Numbered from the stretch's first letter, positions 8,966-17,213 are shown. The stretch: DNA of 36,436 bases from Negativicutes bacterium (GCA_021372785.1 JAJFTT010000035.1:1-36436), one strand, 5' to 3'. The notes: a model not told the origin generated them from the letters alone. Program-made: numbers and translations.

Positions 8966-8991
8966 CTTCAGAAGTTCCGCTCAATTTGACT

Positions 8992-9028
8992 GGCCGATTG
9001 GCTTGCTAGCCGATCGGCCGGCCTTTTT
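8992..9028 (+). terminator. Rho-independent terminator after the SLH protein gene
   Basis: An 11-bp stem with one wobble pair (8992-9002 with 9009-9019) and a 6-base loop, followed by GGCC and TTTTT. Confidence 0.8.
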
Positions 9029-9066
9029 GTCCCTCGCTTCCGAAGTAAATCGCCCATTTTATTCGC

Positions 9067-9095
9067 TTGACAAGACTGCTAAAATGGCATATGAT
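9067..9095 (+). promoter_or_regulatory. Sigma-A promoter of the ribU transcript
   Basis: TTGACA (9067-9072), 17-base spacer, TATGAT (9090-9095). Predicted start is near 9102, just before the FMN aptamer. Confidence 0.85.
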
Positions 9096-9116
9096 TCGTT
9101 TCGTAATGCAAGAAAA

Positions 9117-9260
9117 ATCTTCGGGGCGGGGTGAAAATCCCCACCGGCGGTAATGGGAGTTCTCGAACTTCACAAGTCCGCGAGCAAAAAGCAGCGTCAT
9201 CTGCTGATGTTGAACCGGTGCGATTCCGGTACCGACGGTATAGTCCGGATGGTAGAAGAT
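9117..9260 (+). ncRNA. FMN riboswitch (RFN element)
   Basis: This has the conserved RFN sequence order: ATCTTCGGGGC, GGGTGAAAATCCCC, ACCGGCGGT, a variable arm, AACCGGTGCGATTCCGGT, ACCGACGGTATAGTCCGGATGG and GAAGAT. The closing stem P1 pairs ATCTTC (9117-9122) with GAAGAT (9255-9260). FMN binding should promote formation of the terminator at 9369-9406 and turn off ribU. This identifies the downstream S-component as a riboflavin carrier. Confidence 0.96.
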
Positions 9261-9368
9261 GGAACAGCCGGTTTAAAAAAACCGAATTACGCCGCAGCCC
9301 TTTTTTTGAAAGGCATGAACTTTTTTAAAAGTTCAACGCGGAATTTGCTGCTGCTTTTCGTCCTAAGC

Positions 9369-9406
9369 AATCGCCTCGCAGGAATGATCTTGCCAGGCGA
9401 TTTTTT
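9369..9406 (+). terminator. Riboswitch expression-platform terminator before ribU
   Basis: Stem AATCGCCT/AGGCGATT (9369-9376 with 9395-9402), extended by an inner 5-bp helix, ends in TTTTTT. It lies between the FMN aptamer and the ribU RBS, where an FMN-controlled terminator is expected. A second small palindrome (GAACTTTT/AAAAGTTC, about 9317-9334) may belong to the antiterminator arrangement. Confidence 0.8.
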
Positions 9407-9425
9407 GATGGAAAGAAGGATTCAG

Positions 9426-9968
9426 ATGAAAAACCATTCTCCAAAATTCATGGTACGGACGGCGCTCCTGGCTGCCTTATCCTTAGTGCTGATGCGGATC
9501 GAAACACCGCCCATGTTTGGTACCCCTTTTCTGAAACTGGATTTGGCGGATGTCCCCGCTGCCTTAGCCGGCTTAGCCTATGGTCCGTTCAGCGGTTTGA
9601 TGGTTGAAGTGATCAAAAACCTGGTCAATCTGCTCTTTACCGATAGTGCCGGCATCGGACAATTGGCAAATTTAATCTACGGTAGCATCCTGGTGCTCTC
9701 GATTTCTTTGGCCGGCAAGCTGAAATTCCTGAAAAACAGGAAAGCTAATTTACTGCTGACCGGCACCCTCGGCACTGTGATCATGACGGTCTCCGCTTAT
9801 TTCATCAATCTTTATGTCATGTTCCCGCTTTATACCGTTTTTATGCCGCTGCAGGTATTGCTTGGCTTCCTGCCTGCCGTGATTGCCTTCAATCTCGTCA
9901 AAGGTGGCGCCGTCACTGTCATCTCGGCTCTGCTCTTCTGGCGTTTGGAAGGTATTTTAGTTAAATAA
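9426..9968 (+). CDS. ribU: Riboflavin transporter, ECF S-component RibU
   Basis: Integral membrane substrate-binding subunit of an energy-coupling-factor transporter for riboflavin, 180 aa, about six TM segments. Family features are the N-terminal MVRTALLAALSLVLM helix, KLDLADVPAALAGLAYGP and the GLMVEVIKNLVNLLF block. The frame is open from 9153 through the riboswitch, but the ATG at 9426 follows the riboswitch terminator and an RBS (GAAAGAAGGA), so the longer form is rejected. The FMN riboswitch upstream supports the substrate. The shared EcfA/A'/T module is not in this window. Confidence 0.93.
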   Translation: MKNHSPKFMVRTALLAALSLVLMRIETPPMFGTPFLKLDLADVPAALAGLAYGPFSGLMVEVIKNLVNLLFTDSAGIGQLANLIYGSILVLSISLAGKLKFLKNRKANLLLTGTLGTVIMTVSAYFINLYVMFPLYTVFMPLQVLLGFLPAVIAFNLVKGGAVTVISALLFWRLEGILVK

Positions 9969-9980
9969 CTGCTCAAAGCA

Positions 9981-10019
9981 AAATCCCGCTCTGACTGCCG
10001 GGCAATCAGAGCGGGATTT
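9981..10019. terminator. Bidirectional terminator between ribU and hcp
   Basis: A 14-bp perfect stem (9981-9994 with 10006-10019) with an 11-base loop. T-rich sequence (CGTTTTTG) follows on the plus strand and an A-rich stretch precedes it, serving the minus strand. It separates convergent ribU and hcp. Confidence 0.85.
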
Positions 10020-10028
10020 CGTTTTTGA

Positions 10029-11621
10029 CTAGCCCAGGATTTTCTTCAAATCCGCTTCGGGAGTACTGGTCGGAGTCAGATTGAAGTTCTCTACCAGGTA
10101 ATTGAGCACGTTGGCTGAAATAAAACTTGGCAGCGTCGGTCCGAGATAGATATTCTTTATTCCCAGAGAAAGCAGTGTCAATAAGATACAGACTGCTTTT
10201 TGCTCATACCAGGAAAGCACCAGGGTGAGCGGCAATTCGTTGACACCGCATTGGAAAGCGTCTGCCAGGGCGAGCGCTACTTTGATCGCGCTGTAGGCGT
10301 CGTTGCATTGGCCCATGTCCATGATCCGCGGCAAACCGCCGATTGTCCCAAGGTTTAAATCATTGAAACGGTATTTGCCGCAGGCCAAGGTCAGGATTAC
10401 CGTATCGGCCGGCGTCTGTTTGACAAATTCGGTATAGTAATTGCGACCGGGTTTGGCTCCGTCGCAGCCGCCCACCAAGAAGATGTGTTTGATCGCTCCG
10501 GTTTTGACCGCATCGATGACAGTTCCGGCTACGGCAAGTACGGCGCCGTGTGCAAAACCTGTCATCACTTCATGTCCGCCGTTGATACCGGTCAGCATGG
10601 TGTCTTCCTGATAACCGCCCAATTGCAGCGCTTTTTCAATCAGCGGGCTGAAATTTTTCTCAGCGCCGATATGGACAACCGCGGGATAACCGACGACTTC
10701 TGTGGTGAAAACACGATCCTGATAGCTGTCTTTCGGCGGCATCAGACAATTGGTGGTGAACAAGATCGGCGCCGGCAGATTGGCAAATTCTTTCTGCTGA
10801 TTCTGCCAGGCGGTGCCGAAATTGCCCTTCAGGTGCGGATACGCTTTCAATTTTGGATAACCGTGCGCCGGCAGCATTTCACCATGAGTATAGATATTGA
10901 TACCTTTGCCTGCGGTCTGCTCTAAGAGCAGCTCTAAATCTTTCAGATCATGACCGGTTATCACAATAAACGGTCCTTTTTCAATGGTCAGCGGAACCAC
11001 AGTGGGTACCGGTGTGCCGTATGTTTCGGTATTGGCACGGTCCAGCAGCTCCATACATTGTAAATTGACGCTGCCGACTTCCATCACAATGGGCAGCAAT
11101 TCCGCCATGCCCCAGTCTTCACCGATGGCAGACATCCCTTTATAGAAGAATTGATTGACTTTCTCGTCCGAATATCCCAGCACCATGGCGTGATAAGCGT
11201 AAGCAGACATGCCGCGCAAACCGAAAAGAATCAGAGATTTGAGAGAACGGATATCCACATCCGCCTGCCAGACCTTCTCCATCGGGTAATCCTCGTTGGT
11301 GCAACAGGGCGTGGCGCAGCCGCTGCATTGCGGCACCAGCATGGCTTTGACCGCATTGACTTTTGCGATCATGGCATGAATTGTTTCATCGTTGAAATTC
11401 ACATTGGTAATGGTGGTAAAGAGACCTTCCAGCATGACTTGATTGGCTGCGGCAAAGGCGGTCTTGTCCTTCATTGCCCGGGCGAGACCAATCAAAGCAC
11501 CGGTTAATTCGTCCTGTAGCGCAGCGGTCGGCGCTTGTTTGCCGCAGATACCGGCTTTCCCCATACAACCCTTGCCGCCTGCAGTCTGTTCACATTGAAA
11601 GCAAAACATTTGATTTTCCAT
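10029..11621 (-). CDS. hcp: Hybrid cluster protein (hydroxylamine reductase)
   Basis: Hcp is a cytoplasmic Fe-S/hybrid-cluster enzyme that reduces hydroxylamine in vitro and is linked to NO detoxification and protein S-nitrosylation in other bacteria. The 530-aa product has the N-terminal cluster motif with Cys7, Cys10, Cys19 and Cys26, and later hybrid-cluster regions including TNCLMPPKDSY, HIFLVGGCDGAKPGR, LACGKYRF and the MGQCNDAYSA segment. RBS AAGGAGG is in place. It is the last gene of a leftward run (4Fe-4S protein, cupin, hcp) with gaps of 13 and 26 bases. Control is probably by the divergent Crp/Fnr protein. Confidence 0.95.
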   Translation of the reverse strand: MENQMFCFQCEQTAGGKGCMGKAGICGKQAPTAALQDELTGALIGLARAMKDKTAFAAANQVMLEGLFTTITNVNFNDETIHAMIAKVNAVKAMLVPQCSGCATPCCTNEDYPMEKVWQADVDIRSLKSLILFGLRGMSAYAYHAMVLGYSDEKVNQFFYKGMSAIGEDWGMAELLPIVMEVGSVNLQCMELLDRANTETYGTPVPTVVPLTIEKGPFIVITGHDLKDLELLLEQTAGKGINIYTHGEMLPAHGYPKLKAYPHLKGNFGTAWQNQQKEFANLPAPILFTTNCLMPPKDSYQDRVFTTEVVGYPAVVHIGAEKNFSPLIEKALQLGGYQEDTMLTGINGGHEVMTGFAHGAVLAVAGTVIDAVKTGAIKHIFLVGGCDGAKPGRNYYTEFVKQTPADTVILTLACGKYRFNDLNLGTIGGLPRIMDMGQCNDAYSAIKVALALADAFQCGVNELPLTLVLSWYEQKAVCILLTLLSLGIKNIYLGPTLPSFISANVLNYLVENFNLTPTSTPEADLKKILG

Positions 11622-11647
11622 GATTTTTCCTCCTTCAATTATTGATG

Positions 11648-11962
11648 CTAGCTTTGAGGTGGCGGTGCTTTTACCACGGTCAATTCCAGAGGATCGCTCT
11701 GTTGATTGCCGGCCTCCATGACAATCCCCCTGGGAATTTTCAGAACAGTGCCTCGCTCATAAACATTGAGCGCACCGTCGGCGAGGCGAAGCGACAGCGT
11801 GCCGGCAATCACCGCCATATAGACTACCGCATTGGTCACATGGGTGGGCAGCGCTTCCCCTCGGAGCAAAACCATATGCATGTAATGCAGGTTTTCATCC
11901 CGGATGACCGCTTCGATCACGTGCGCCCGGCTGCCGCTCATTTGAAAGACTTGTTCAATCAT
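11648..11962 (-). CDS. Small cupin-domain protein
   Basis: A 104-aa single-domain cupin. The beta-barrel pattern is recognisable in VLLRGEALPTHVTNAVVYMAVIAGTLSLRL and YERGTVLKIPRGIVMEAGNQ. The usual metal-binding His pattern is reduced (PTHVTN has one His), so a metal site is uncertain. RBS AGGAGGG lies upstream. Placement between the 4Fe-4S protein and hcp implies a role in the same nitrosative or redox response, but the substrate is unknown. Confidence 0.8.
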   Translation of the reverse strand: MIEQVFQMSGSRAHVIEAVIRDENLHYMHMVLLRGEALPTHVTNAVVYMAVIAGTLSLRLADGALNVYERGTVLKIPRGIVMEAGNQQSDPLELTVVKAPPPQS

Positions 11963-11975
11963 AACTTCATCCCTC

Positions 11976-12698
11976 CTAATCCAAAATTCTTCCGTCGGTA
12001 GAAATGGTTATTACCTGCCAGGGAATAAACTTACCGCTGCTTTGCAGAGCGATTTTTGCCGCCTGCTCCAAACCGCTGCAGCAGGGAACTTCCATCCGTA
12101 CAATGGTCACGCTCTTAATCTCATTTTGCTTGATAATCTCACTCAGTTTACTCGTATAATTGCCTTCGTCCAGTTTGGGACAGCCGATCAGTGTGATATG
12201 ATTCCTGATGAAACGCTGATGAAAATTCGCAAAAGCATAGGCTGTGCAGTCTGCCGCAATCAACAGATTGGCATTGGCAAAATAAGGCGCCCGGCTGGGA
12301 ACCAACTTGATTTGAACCGGCCATTGCTGCAATTGACTGTCTGTTTCAGTCCGGACCAGCGGCTGCCCATCCTGAACAGTCGCGCAGTCAGCGGCCGGTT
12401 GGCGTTCGATCGTTTTTGCTTGTGTGCCGGGACAACCGCAGGCAAGCGTCTTGGGCTGTTGCTTGACTTGATTTTTCTGAACCGCTGCCTCGTCGAAGGC
12501 GGCTGCTTCGCGTGTTTCAAAATGAATCGCCCCTGCCGGACAGGCCGGCAGGCAATCACCCAATCCGTCACAATAATCATCGCGCAGCAATTTGGCTTTG
12601 CCATCGATCATGCCGATAGCGCCTTCCTGACAGGCGGCCGCGCAGAGACCGCAGCCGTTGCATTTTTCTTCGTCGATCTGAATCACCTTACGAATCAT
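11976..12698 (-). CDS. 4Fe-4S ferredoxin-type protein, first gene of the hcp operon
   Basis: A 240-aa iron-sulphur protein. Residues 1-60 hold a ferredoxin domain with CNGCGLCAAAC for one cluster and CDGLGDCLPACP for the second. The C-terminal half has further conserved Cys (ACGCPG, ADC, IGCPK, VPCCSG) and resembles the uncharacterised proteins found with hcp in anaerobes. The frame opens at 12764, but the ATG at 12698 (MIRKVIQIDEEK) has GGAGG 9 bases upstream and starts at the domain boundary. It may be an electron donor to Hcp, which is an inference from the operon. Confidence 0.85.
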   Translation of the reverse strand: MIRKVIQIDEEKCNGCGLCAAACQEGAIGMIDGKAKLLRDDYCDGLGDCLPACPAGAIHFETREAAAFDEAAVQKNQVKQQPKTLACGCPGTQAKTIERQPAADCATVQDGQPLVRTETDSQLQQWPVQIKLVPSRAPYFANANLLIAADCTAYAFANFHQRFIRNHITLIGCPKLDEGNYTSKLSEIIKQNEIKSVTIVRMEVPCCSGLEQAAKIALQSSGKFIPWQVITISTDGRILD

Positions 12699-12801
12699 CT
12701 TTCTCATCCTCCGGATTGATTGCATTCCCTGATGTTTTGCCTGAGGCATCCCGGATCTGCTCAAAAAGTCATATGCCTGTTTTGCTTGACTTCCTGGCTT
12801 C

Positions 12802-12843
12802 AGTATACTATCATACAGCTGATTCGTCCGTTGTATTTACAAC
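12802..12843. promoter_or_regulatory. Shared divergent promoter region with Crp/Fnr-type palindrome
   Basis: A 14-bp perfect palindrome GTTGTA-TT-TACAAC (12830-12843) lies between the divergent genes. On the minus strand a TATACT -10 (12807-12802) is 23 bases from the 12-bp core. That centres the site near -41.5 of the hcp-operon promoter, the class II activator position. On the plus strand a TATACT (12804-12809, weak -35 TTGCTT at 12782-12787, spacer 16) would start upstream of the palindrome, putting it in the 5' leader, where binding should repress the regulator gene. Confidence 0.6.
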
Positions 12844-12856
12844 AGAAAGGAGAAAT

Positions 12857-13534
12857 ATGAAAAAAGATTTTCAAAACATCAGCCGGGTGGACCTGTTTGC
12901 CGATATCAGCGAAACCGAATTGAATTCCCTTTTCCACTGCCTTTCGGCCCGGCAGAAGCTGTATTCAAAAGGCGAAATCATCTTCGCCGCCGGCAGCGCA
13001 GCCGAATTGGTCGGCATCGTGCTCAGCGGGCAAGTACAGATCATCCATGACGACTATTATGGCAATCGGACGATTATTGCCGAAATCGAGAGCGGGCAGA
13101 TGTTCGGCGAAACCTATACCTGCGCCAAAACCGCCGCGCTGCCTTTCAGTGTGGTTGCCAAGCTGGACAGCGCCATCCTGTTGATCGATTACAAAAAAAT
13201 CATTACGACCTGCAATCAGGCCTGTGTCTATCATCATAAACTTGTTTACAATATGCTGCAGATCATCGTCGCTAAAAATCTGACCTTAAACCAGAAAATC
13301 ATGGTTCTGTCCAAACGCTCCAGCCGGGAAAAATTGCTGGCTTTCCTTTCCACTCAGGCGCAAAAAGCAAACAGCAATGAATTCAATATCTCCCTCTCCC
13401 GGCAGGATTTGGCGGATTTCCTTTCGCTTGACCGCAGCGCAATGTCTCACGAATTGTCCAAACTCCGTGAGGAAGGCGTTCTGGAATTTCAAAAGAATCA
13501 TTTCAAACTGCTCTGTCATCCGGAACAGGTCTGA
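12857..13534 (+). CDS. Crp/Fnr-family transcriptional regulator, probably controlling hcp
   Basis: A 225-aa regulator. The N-terminal cyclic-nucleotide-binding-like beta-roll covers about residues 10-125 (KGEIIFAAGSAAELVGIVLSGQVQII, then ESGQMFGET). A long dimer helix follows, then an HTH_Crp domain at about 165-220 (LSRQDLADFLSLDRSAMSHELSKLREEGVL). There is no FNR-type N-terminal Cys cluster, so it is unlikely to be a direct 4Fe-4S oxygen sensor. The frame is open upstream to 12716, but ATG 12857 has AAAGGAG and fits family N-termini. Divergence from the hcp operon suggests an HcpR-like role; the effector (heme-NO in some HcpR proteins) cannot be read here. Confidence 0.9.
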   Translation: MKKDFQNISRVDLFADISETELNSLFHCLSARQKLYSKGEIIFAAGSAAELVGIVLSGQVQIIHDDYYGNRTIIAEIESGQMFGETYTCAKTAALPFSVVAKLDSAILLIDYKKIITTCNQACVYHHKLVYNMLQIIVAKNLTLNQKIMVLSKRSSREKLLAFLSTQAQKANSNEFNISLSRQDLADFLSLDRSAMSHELSKLREEGVLEFQKNHFKLLCHPEQV

Positions 13535-13582
13535 GGCGAGGCGGACCGCTTGGCTTTTCCTCGTGAATGCGGCAAATTGGGC

Positions 13583-13611
13583 TTGCGCAAGATTCTGTCA
13601 GTGATTATACT
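13583..13611 (+). promoter_or_regulatory. Promoter of the peptidase T-like gene
   Basis: TTGCGC (13583-13588), 17-base spacer, TATACT (13606-13611), 33 bases upstream of the start codon. Confidence 0.6.
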
Positions 13612-13643
13612 GAACAAAGAGTAATTTTAAGGAGGAAATCAAA

Positions 13644-14753
13644 ATGCAATTCAATCAACAGCGTATGTTGGACCGTTTGGTGGAAATGATTCAAATCGAC
13701 AGTGTTTCGTTCGAAGAGAAAGCGATGTCGGACTATCTGGAAAACTACTGGACCGAGCGGGGCCTCTCAGTATACCGCGACCAAGCCGGAATCAAATTCG
13801 GCGGCAACGGCAGCAATATTCTCGTTCATATTCCCGGCACGATGCCCGGTGAGGCAATTTGCTATAATGCGCACCAGGATACCGTCGAACCCGGCCGCGG
13901 CATTCGGCCTGTTCTGGACGGCAATCTTCTGCGTAGCAGCGGCGATACCATCTTAGGTGCCGATGACAAATCCGGAATTGCGATGCTGATGGAAGCCTAC
14001 GATGTTTTAGAGGAAAGCAAGACGCTGCATCGGGAAATGTATTATCTTTTTACCGTCTGTGAAGAGCAAAATATGAACGGCGCCAAGAATTTCGATCTGA
14101 GCAAACTGCCCTGCAAGAATATTTACAGCTTGGATGGCGCCGGCAGTTTGGGTCATGTCAGTATTGCCGGACCTGCCAAAGACGGAATCAAGGTTACTTT
14201 TAAAGGTCGCAAAGCGCATGCCGGGATTGAACCGGAAAAAGGCATCAATGCCGCCGTCATGCTGGCCAAAGCGATCGCGCAGGTCAAATTTGGCCGGATC
14301 GACAAAGAAACTACCTCTAACGTCGGCCGCATCTCGGGCGGAGATATGACCAATGTGGTAACCGACGAAGCCTTCTTTACGGCGGAAGTTCGTTCTCACT
14401 CCGCCCAAAAACTGCAGGAACAGGTCGAATTAATCCGCCAGGCCAGCCTTCAGGCAGCCAAGGAAATGGGCGGCGAAGCAATTGTCAGCGTCAGCCACGA
14501 CTACCCTGCCATTAAAACAGACTTCGATTCTTTCCTTTACCAAAAAATCGTTGAGATTTATCAAAAAGAGGGTTTTGAAATCAAACAGGTGATCAGCGGC
14601 GGCGGCGGCGACTGCAATATTTTCGCCGGCCACGGTTATATCTGCGACGGTATCTCCACCGGAATGAAAGATGTCCACAGCAGCAAGGAAACGCTGGATC
14701 TGACCGTCTGGATGCAGGCCATGCGTTTGCTCTATCGCTCGATGACCGAATAG
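13644..14753 (+). CDS. M20-family metallopeptidase, peptidase T-like
   Basis: A 369-aa cytoplasmic zinc peptidase resembling PepT/PepT2-type tripeptidases. Metal-site motifs appear in order: NAHQDTVEPG (His/Asp), LGADDKSGIAM (bridging Asp), CEEQNMNGA (catalytic Glu and ligand), YSLDGAG (Asp) and DVHSSKE (last His). The dimerisation domain with KGRKAHAGIEPEKGINA lies between. RBS AAGGAGG is well spaced. It stands alone between a promoter and a terminator. Tripeptide specificity is family knowledge and was not tested. Confidence 0.88.
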   Translation: MQFNQQRMLDRLVEMIQIDSVSFEEKAMSDYLENYWTERGLSVYRDQAGIKFGGNGSNILVHIPGTMPGEAICYNAHQDTVEPGRGIRPVLDGNLLRSSGDTILGADDKSGIAMLMEAYDVLEESKTLHREMYYLFTVCEEQNMNGAKNFDLSKLPCKNIYSLDGAGSLGHVSIAGPAKDGIKVTFKGRKAHAGIEPEKGINAAVMLAKAIAQVKFGRIDKETTSNVGRISGGDMTNVVTDEAFFTAEVRSHSAQKLQEQVELIRQASLQAAKEMGGEAIVSVSHDYPAIKTDFDSFLYQKIVEIYQKEGFEIKQVISGGGGDCNIFAGHGYICDGISTGMKDVHSSKETLDLTVWMQAMRLLYRSMTE

Positions 14754-14780
14754 ACCTTACCGGATCGGACGTAGGAAAAC

Positions 14781-14820
14781 AAAGAGGAACTGTTATTAAA
14801 AAACGGCTCCTCTTTATTTT
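14781..14820 (+). terminator. Rho-independent terminator after the peptidase T-like gene
   Basis: AAAGAGGA pairs with TCCTCTTT (14781-14788 with 14807-14814), with an inner extension, followed by ATTTT. The near-palindrome could also help end the convergent mntP transcript. Confidence 0.7.
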
Positions 14821-14840
14821 ATTCGTTTGGCGCCATTCAC

Positions 14841-15401
14841 TTAAGCAAAGCTATGCTCGATCCAAATTTTCAATCCGATGCCGATTAAGATCAGGCCGCC
14901 CAGAAATTGTGCTTTGCTGCTCAATTGATCGCCGCTGAATTTACCGATGTAAACAGCAAGGAAACTAAGCAAAAAGGTCGTGAGTGCAATCAGCGCAGCA
15001 GCGGTCAGAATATTCACCCGGCTGACCGCAAAACTGATCCCGACGGCCAGCGCATCGATACTGGTGGCAACCGCCTGCACAAGCAGCAGCTGCAAGCCGA
15101 AGCGCAGTTCCTGGCCTTCGCGCACTTCTGCGTGAAAACAATCCCAGATCATTTTGCCGCCAATCCAAACCAACAGCAAGAAAGCGATCCAGTGATCAAA
15201 GCGATTGAGATAAATGGCAGACTTTTCCCCCAAAAAATAACCGATTAGCGGCATGACGCCCTGAAAAACACCGAACGCCAACGCGATCGCCAGCGCGTGC
15301 TTCCATTTTAACCCGGTCATACTCATGCCGTTGACAATAGAAACGGCACAGGCATCCATTGACAAGCCAACTGCAAGGAAACTGAGATCAATCAATCGCA
15401 T
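14841..15401 (-). CDS. mntP: Putative manganese efflux pump MntP
   Basis: A 186-aa membrane protein of the MntP (DUF204) family, exporting Mn2+. It has six hydrophobic helices. The repeated family signature appears as GLSMDACAVSIVNGM in the N-half and ATSIDALAVGISFAV in the C-half, each with the conserved Asp. The frame extends to 15437, overlapping the ATPase gene, but the ATG at 15401 (MRLIDLSFLAV) has GGAAAGGA upstream and matches family N-termini. It is 26 bases downstream of the btuD-like gene with no terminator between, so it is probably co-transcribed under the cobalamin riboswitch, an unexpected partner. Confidence 0.92.
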   Translation of the reverse strand: MRLIDLSFLAVGLSMDACAVSIVNGMSMTGLKWKHALAIALAFGVFQGVMPLIGYFLGEKSAIYLNRFDHWIAFLLLVWIGGKMIWDCFHAEVREGQELRFGLQLLLVQAVATSIDALAVGISFAVSRVNILTAAALIALTTFLLSFLAVYIGKFSGDQLSSKAQFLGGLILIGIGLKIWIEHSFA

Positions 15402-15427
15402 CCCATAAGGATCCTTTCCAAATTGTA

Positions 15428-16189
15428 TTACTGCCATTTCAACAAGGATTTTTGCATATAAGCCCGGATATCAATCCCAAAAACCGCTGTAACCAAGGGA
15501 TTTTGCAGTACCTCTTTTGCTTCGCCGGTCAGCGCAACACTTCCTGCCTGCAACAAAACCGCTTTGTCACAAAATTGCAGCGCCAAATTCAAATCATGCA
15601 GCACGCCGATCACCGCCCTGCCCGGCTGACGGCACCACAACTGCAGGCGTTCAATCAATTCCAGCTGATATTTCAAATCCAAATGATTGGTTGGTTCATC
15701 CAGTAGAATCAAACGCGGTGCCTGGACAAACGTCCGCGCCAGAAATACTCTTTGTAATTGCCCGCCGGAAAGCGCGGTGATCGGTTGATCTTTGACCTGC
15801 CAGAGGTCCACTTCTTCCAGGCATTGCCGGACGATTTCCGCATCCTCTTTACTGGTATGCGGCAGGAATCCTTTGCTGCCATACAGATAGCGGCCCAGCA
15901 GAACGGTATCATAGACAGTATAATCAAAATAAGTGGCGCTGATCTGGCTCATCAAAGCAATGTTAGACGCCAATTCCTTCCGCTTCAGTTTGGCTATCTC
16001 GGCTCCCGCAAAACGAATGCTGCCGCGATAAGGCAAGAGTCCGGCAATGGCTTTCAGCAGAGTGGTTTTACCGCAGCCATTCGGACCGAACAGGCAGAGA
16101 ATTTCCCCCGGCTCGATTTGCAGGGAAACATCACGAATGACATCTTCCGTGTCATAACCGCAGTTCACATGCTCCAGTTGCAGCATCAT
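15428..16189 (-). CDS. btuD: ABC transporter ATP-binding protein, cobalamin/siderophore type
   Basis: A 253-aa ATPase of the FepC/BtuD/FecE group. Walker A is GPNGCGKTT, signature is LSGGQLQR, Walker B is LILLDEPTNHLD and the H-loop is VLHDLNLA. It lies 7 bases after the permease gene in the leftward order F-C-D, the standard layout of a B12 or siderophore importer. The cobalamin riboswitch heading the unit makes corrinoids the likely cargo. Confidence 0.9.
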   Translation of the reverse strand: MMLQLEHVNCGYDTEDVIRDVSLQIEPGEILCLFGPNGCGKTTLLKAIAGLLPYRGSIRFAGAEIAKLKRKELASNIALMSQISATYFDYTVYDTVLLGRYLYGSKGFLPHTSKEDAEIVRQCLEEVDLWQVKDQPITALSGGQLQRVFLARTFVQAPRLILLDEPTNHLDLKYQLELIERLQLWCRQPGRAVIGVLHDLNLALQFCDKAVLLQAGSVALTGEAKEVLQNPLVTAVFGIDIRAYMQKSLLKWQ

Positions 16190-16196
16190 TTGACCT

Positions 16197-17213
16197 CTAC
16201 TTTCTGCGTTTGAAATAAATATAAGCGAAGAACGGCGCCCCGATCAAAGCGGTGATAGCGCCGACCGGTAATTCTGAAGGAGAAATAATCGTTCTTGCCA
16301 CCAGGTCAGCCAGCACCATGAAACAACCGCCGAAGAGCGCGGAAACGGGTACAACCCATCGATGAGCGGCACCGCACCAGCGCCGGACGATATGCGGGGC
16401 AATTAAATCGATAAAGCCAATCACACCGCAGAATGCGACCGCACTGCCGGTCAGAGCCGCTGCCACCGACAAAAGACGCCACTTGACTTTCGTCGTCTCC
16501 ACACCCATGACGGCAGCCTGTTCTTCACCAAAGGTCAGCAGATCGAGTTCCCGCGCGTGATAGAGCAGGAGGATGATACCGACCAGGACAATCGGCGACA
16601 GCAGCGCCACATAGGACCAGTCTTTTAAAGCGAAGCTGCCCATCTGCCACTGCAGAATGCTGCGCGTATGGTTCTGAAAAAAATAGGCGATCAAGGTCAG
16701 CAGCGCATTGACAAACAGAGAGAAAACCATACCGGTCAAAATAATGGTATTGCCGCTGAAACCTTTGTCTACTTTGGCGGCCAGGCTGACAGCCAGCACA
16801 ACCGTCAGCAGTCCCGCCAGCAGACCGGCGGCAGGCAGGGTAAAGCGACCTAAGACCGGCAGTGAAAAACCGCTGATAATGACGAGCGCGGCGCCCAAAG
16901 AAGCCCCGGAAGAAACGCCCAGGGTATAGGAGGAGGCGAGCGGGTTGCGCAGGACCGACTGCATGACCGTTCCGCTGGCAGCCAAAGCGGCGCCGGTCAG
17001 GAAAGCCAAACAGGCGCGCGCCAACCGTAGATTCCAAACGACGGTCACATTCAGAGCGCTGATCTCTGCCGGCAAAGGCAAACCCAATAATTGATTGGCG
17101 GCGATCTGCATGACTTGCGTGAAGGGTACCGCCACGCTGCCGAGGCAGGCTGCCAGGCCGAGACAAAAAAAACTAAAAATCAAGATCGTCAGCAATTTCC
17201 AGCCGTTATGCAT
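16197..17213 (-). CDS. btuC: ABC transporter permease, FecCD/BtuC type
   Basis: A 338-aa membrane permease with about nine to ten TM helices. Family blocks are GAALAASGTVMQSVLRNPLASSYTLGVSSGASLGA, GFIDLIAPHIVRRW and ELPVGAITALIGAPFFAYIYFKR at the C-terminus. It sits between the binding protein (5-base gap) and the ATPase genes. The assignment to vitamin B12 rather than iron siderophore rests on the upstream riboswitch. Confidence 0.92.
   Translation of the reverse strand: MHNGWKLLTILIFSFFCLGLAACLGSVAVPFTQVMQIAANQLLGLPLPAEISALNVTVVWNLRLARACLAFLTGAALAASGTVMQSVLRNPLASSYTLGVSSGASLGAALVIISGFSLPVLGRFTLPAAGLLAGLLTVVLAVSLAAKVDKGFSGNTIILTGMVFSLFVNALLTLIAYFFQNHTRSILQWQMGSFALKDWSYVALLSPIVLVGIILLLYHARELDLLTFGEEQAAVMGVETTKVKWRLLSVAAALTGSAVAFCGVIGFIDLIAPHIVRRWCGAAHRWVVPVSALFGGCFMVLADLVARTIISPSELPVGAITALIGAPFFAYIYFKRRK

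Noticed and set aside
9153-9425. Long N-terminal extension of RibU
   Set aside because: It is the FMN riboswitch and terminator read as protein.
12786-12809. TTGACT/TATACT promoter ahead of the Crp/Fnr gene
   Set aside because: The spacer is only 12 bases; TTGCTT at 16 bases is preferred.
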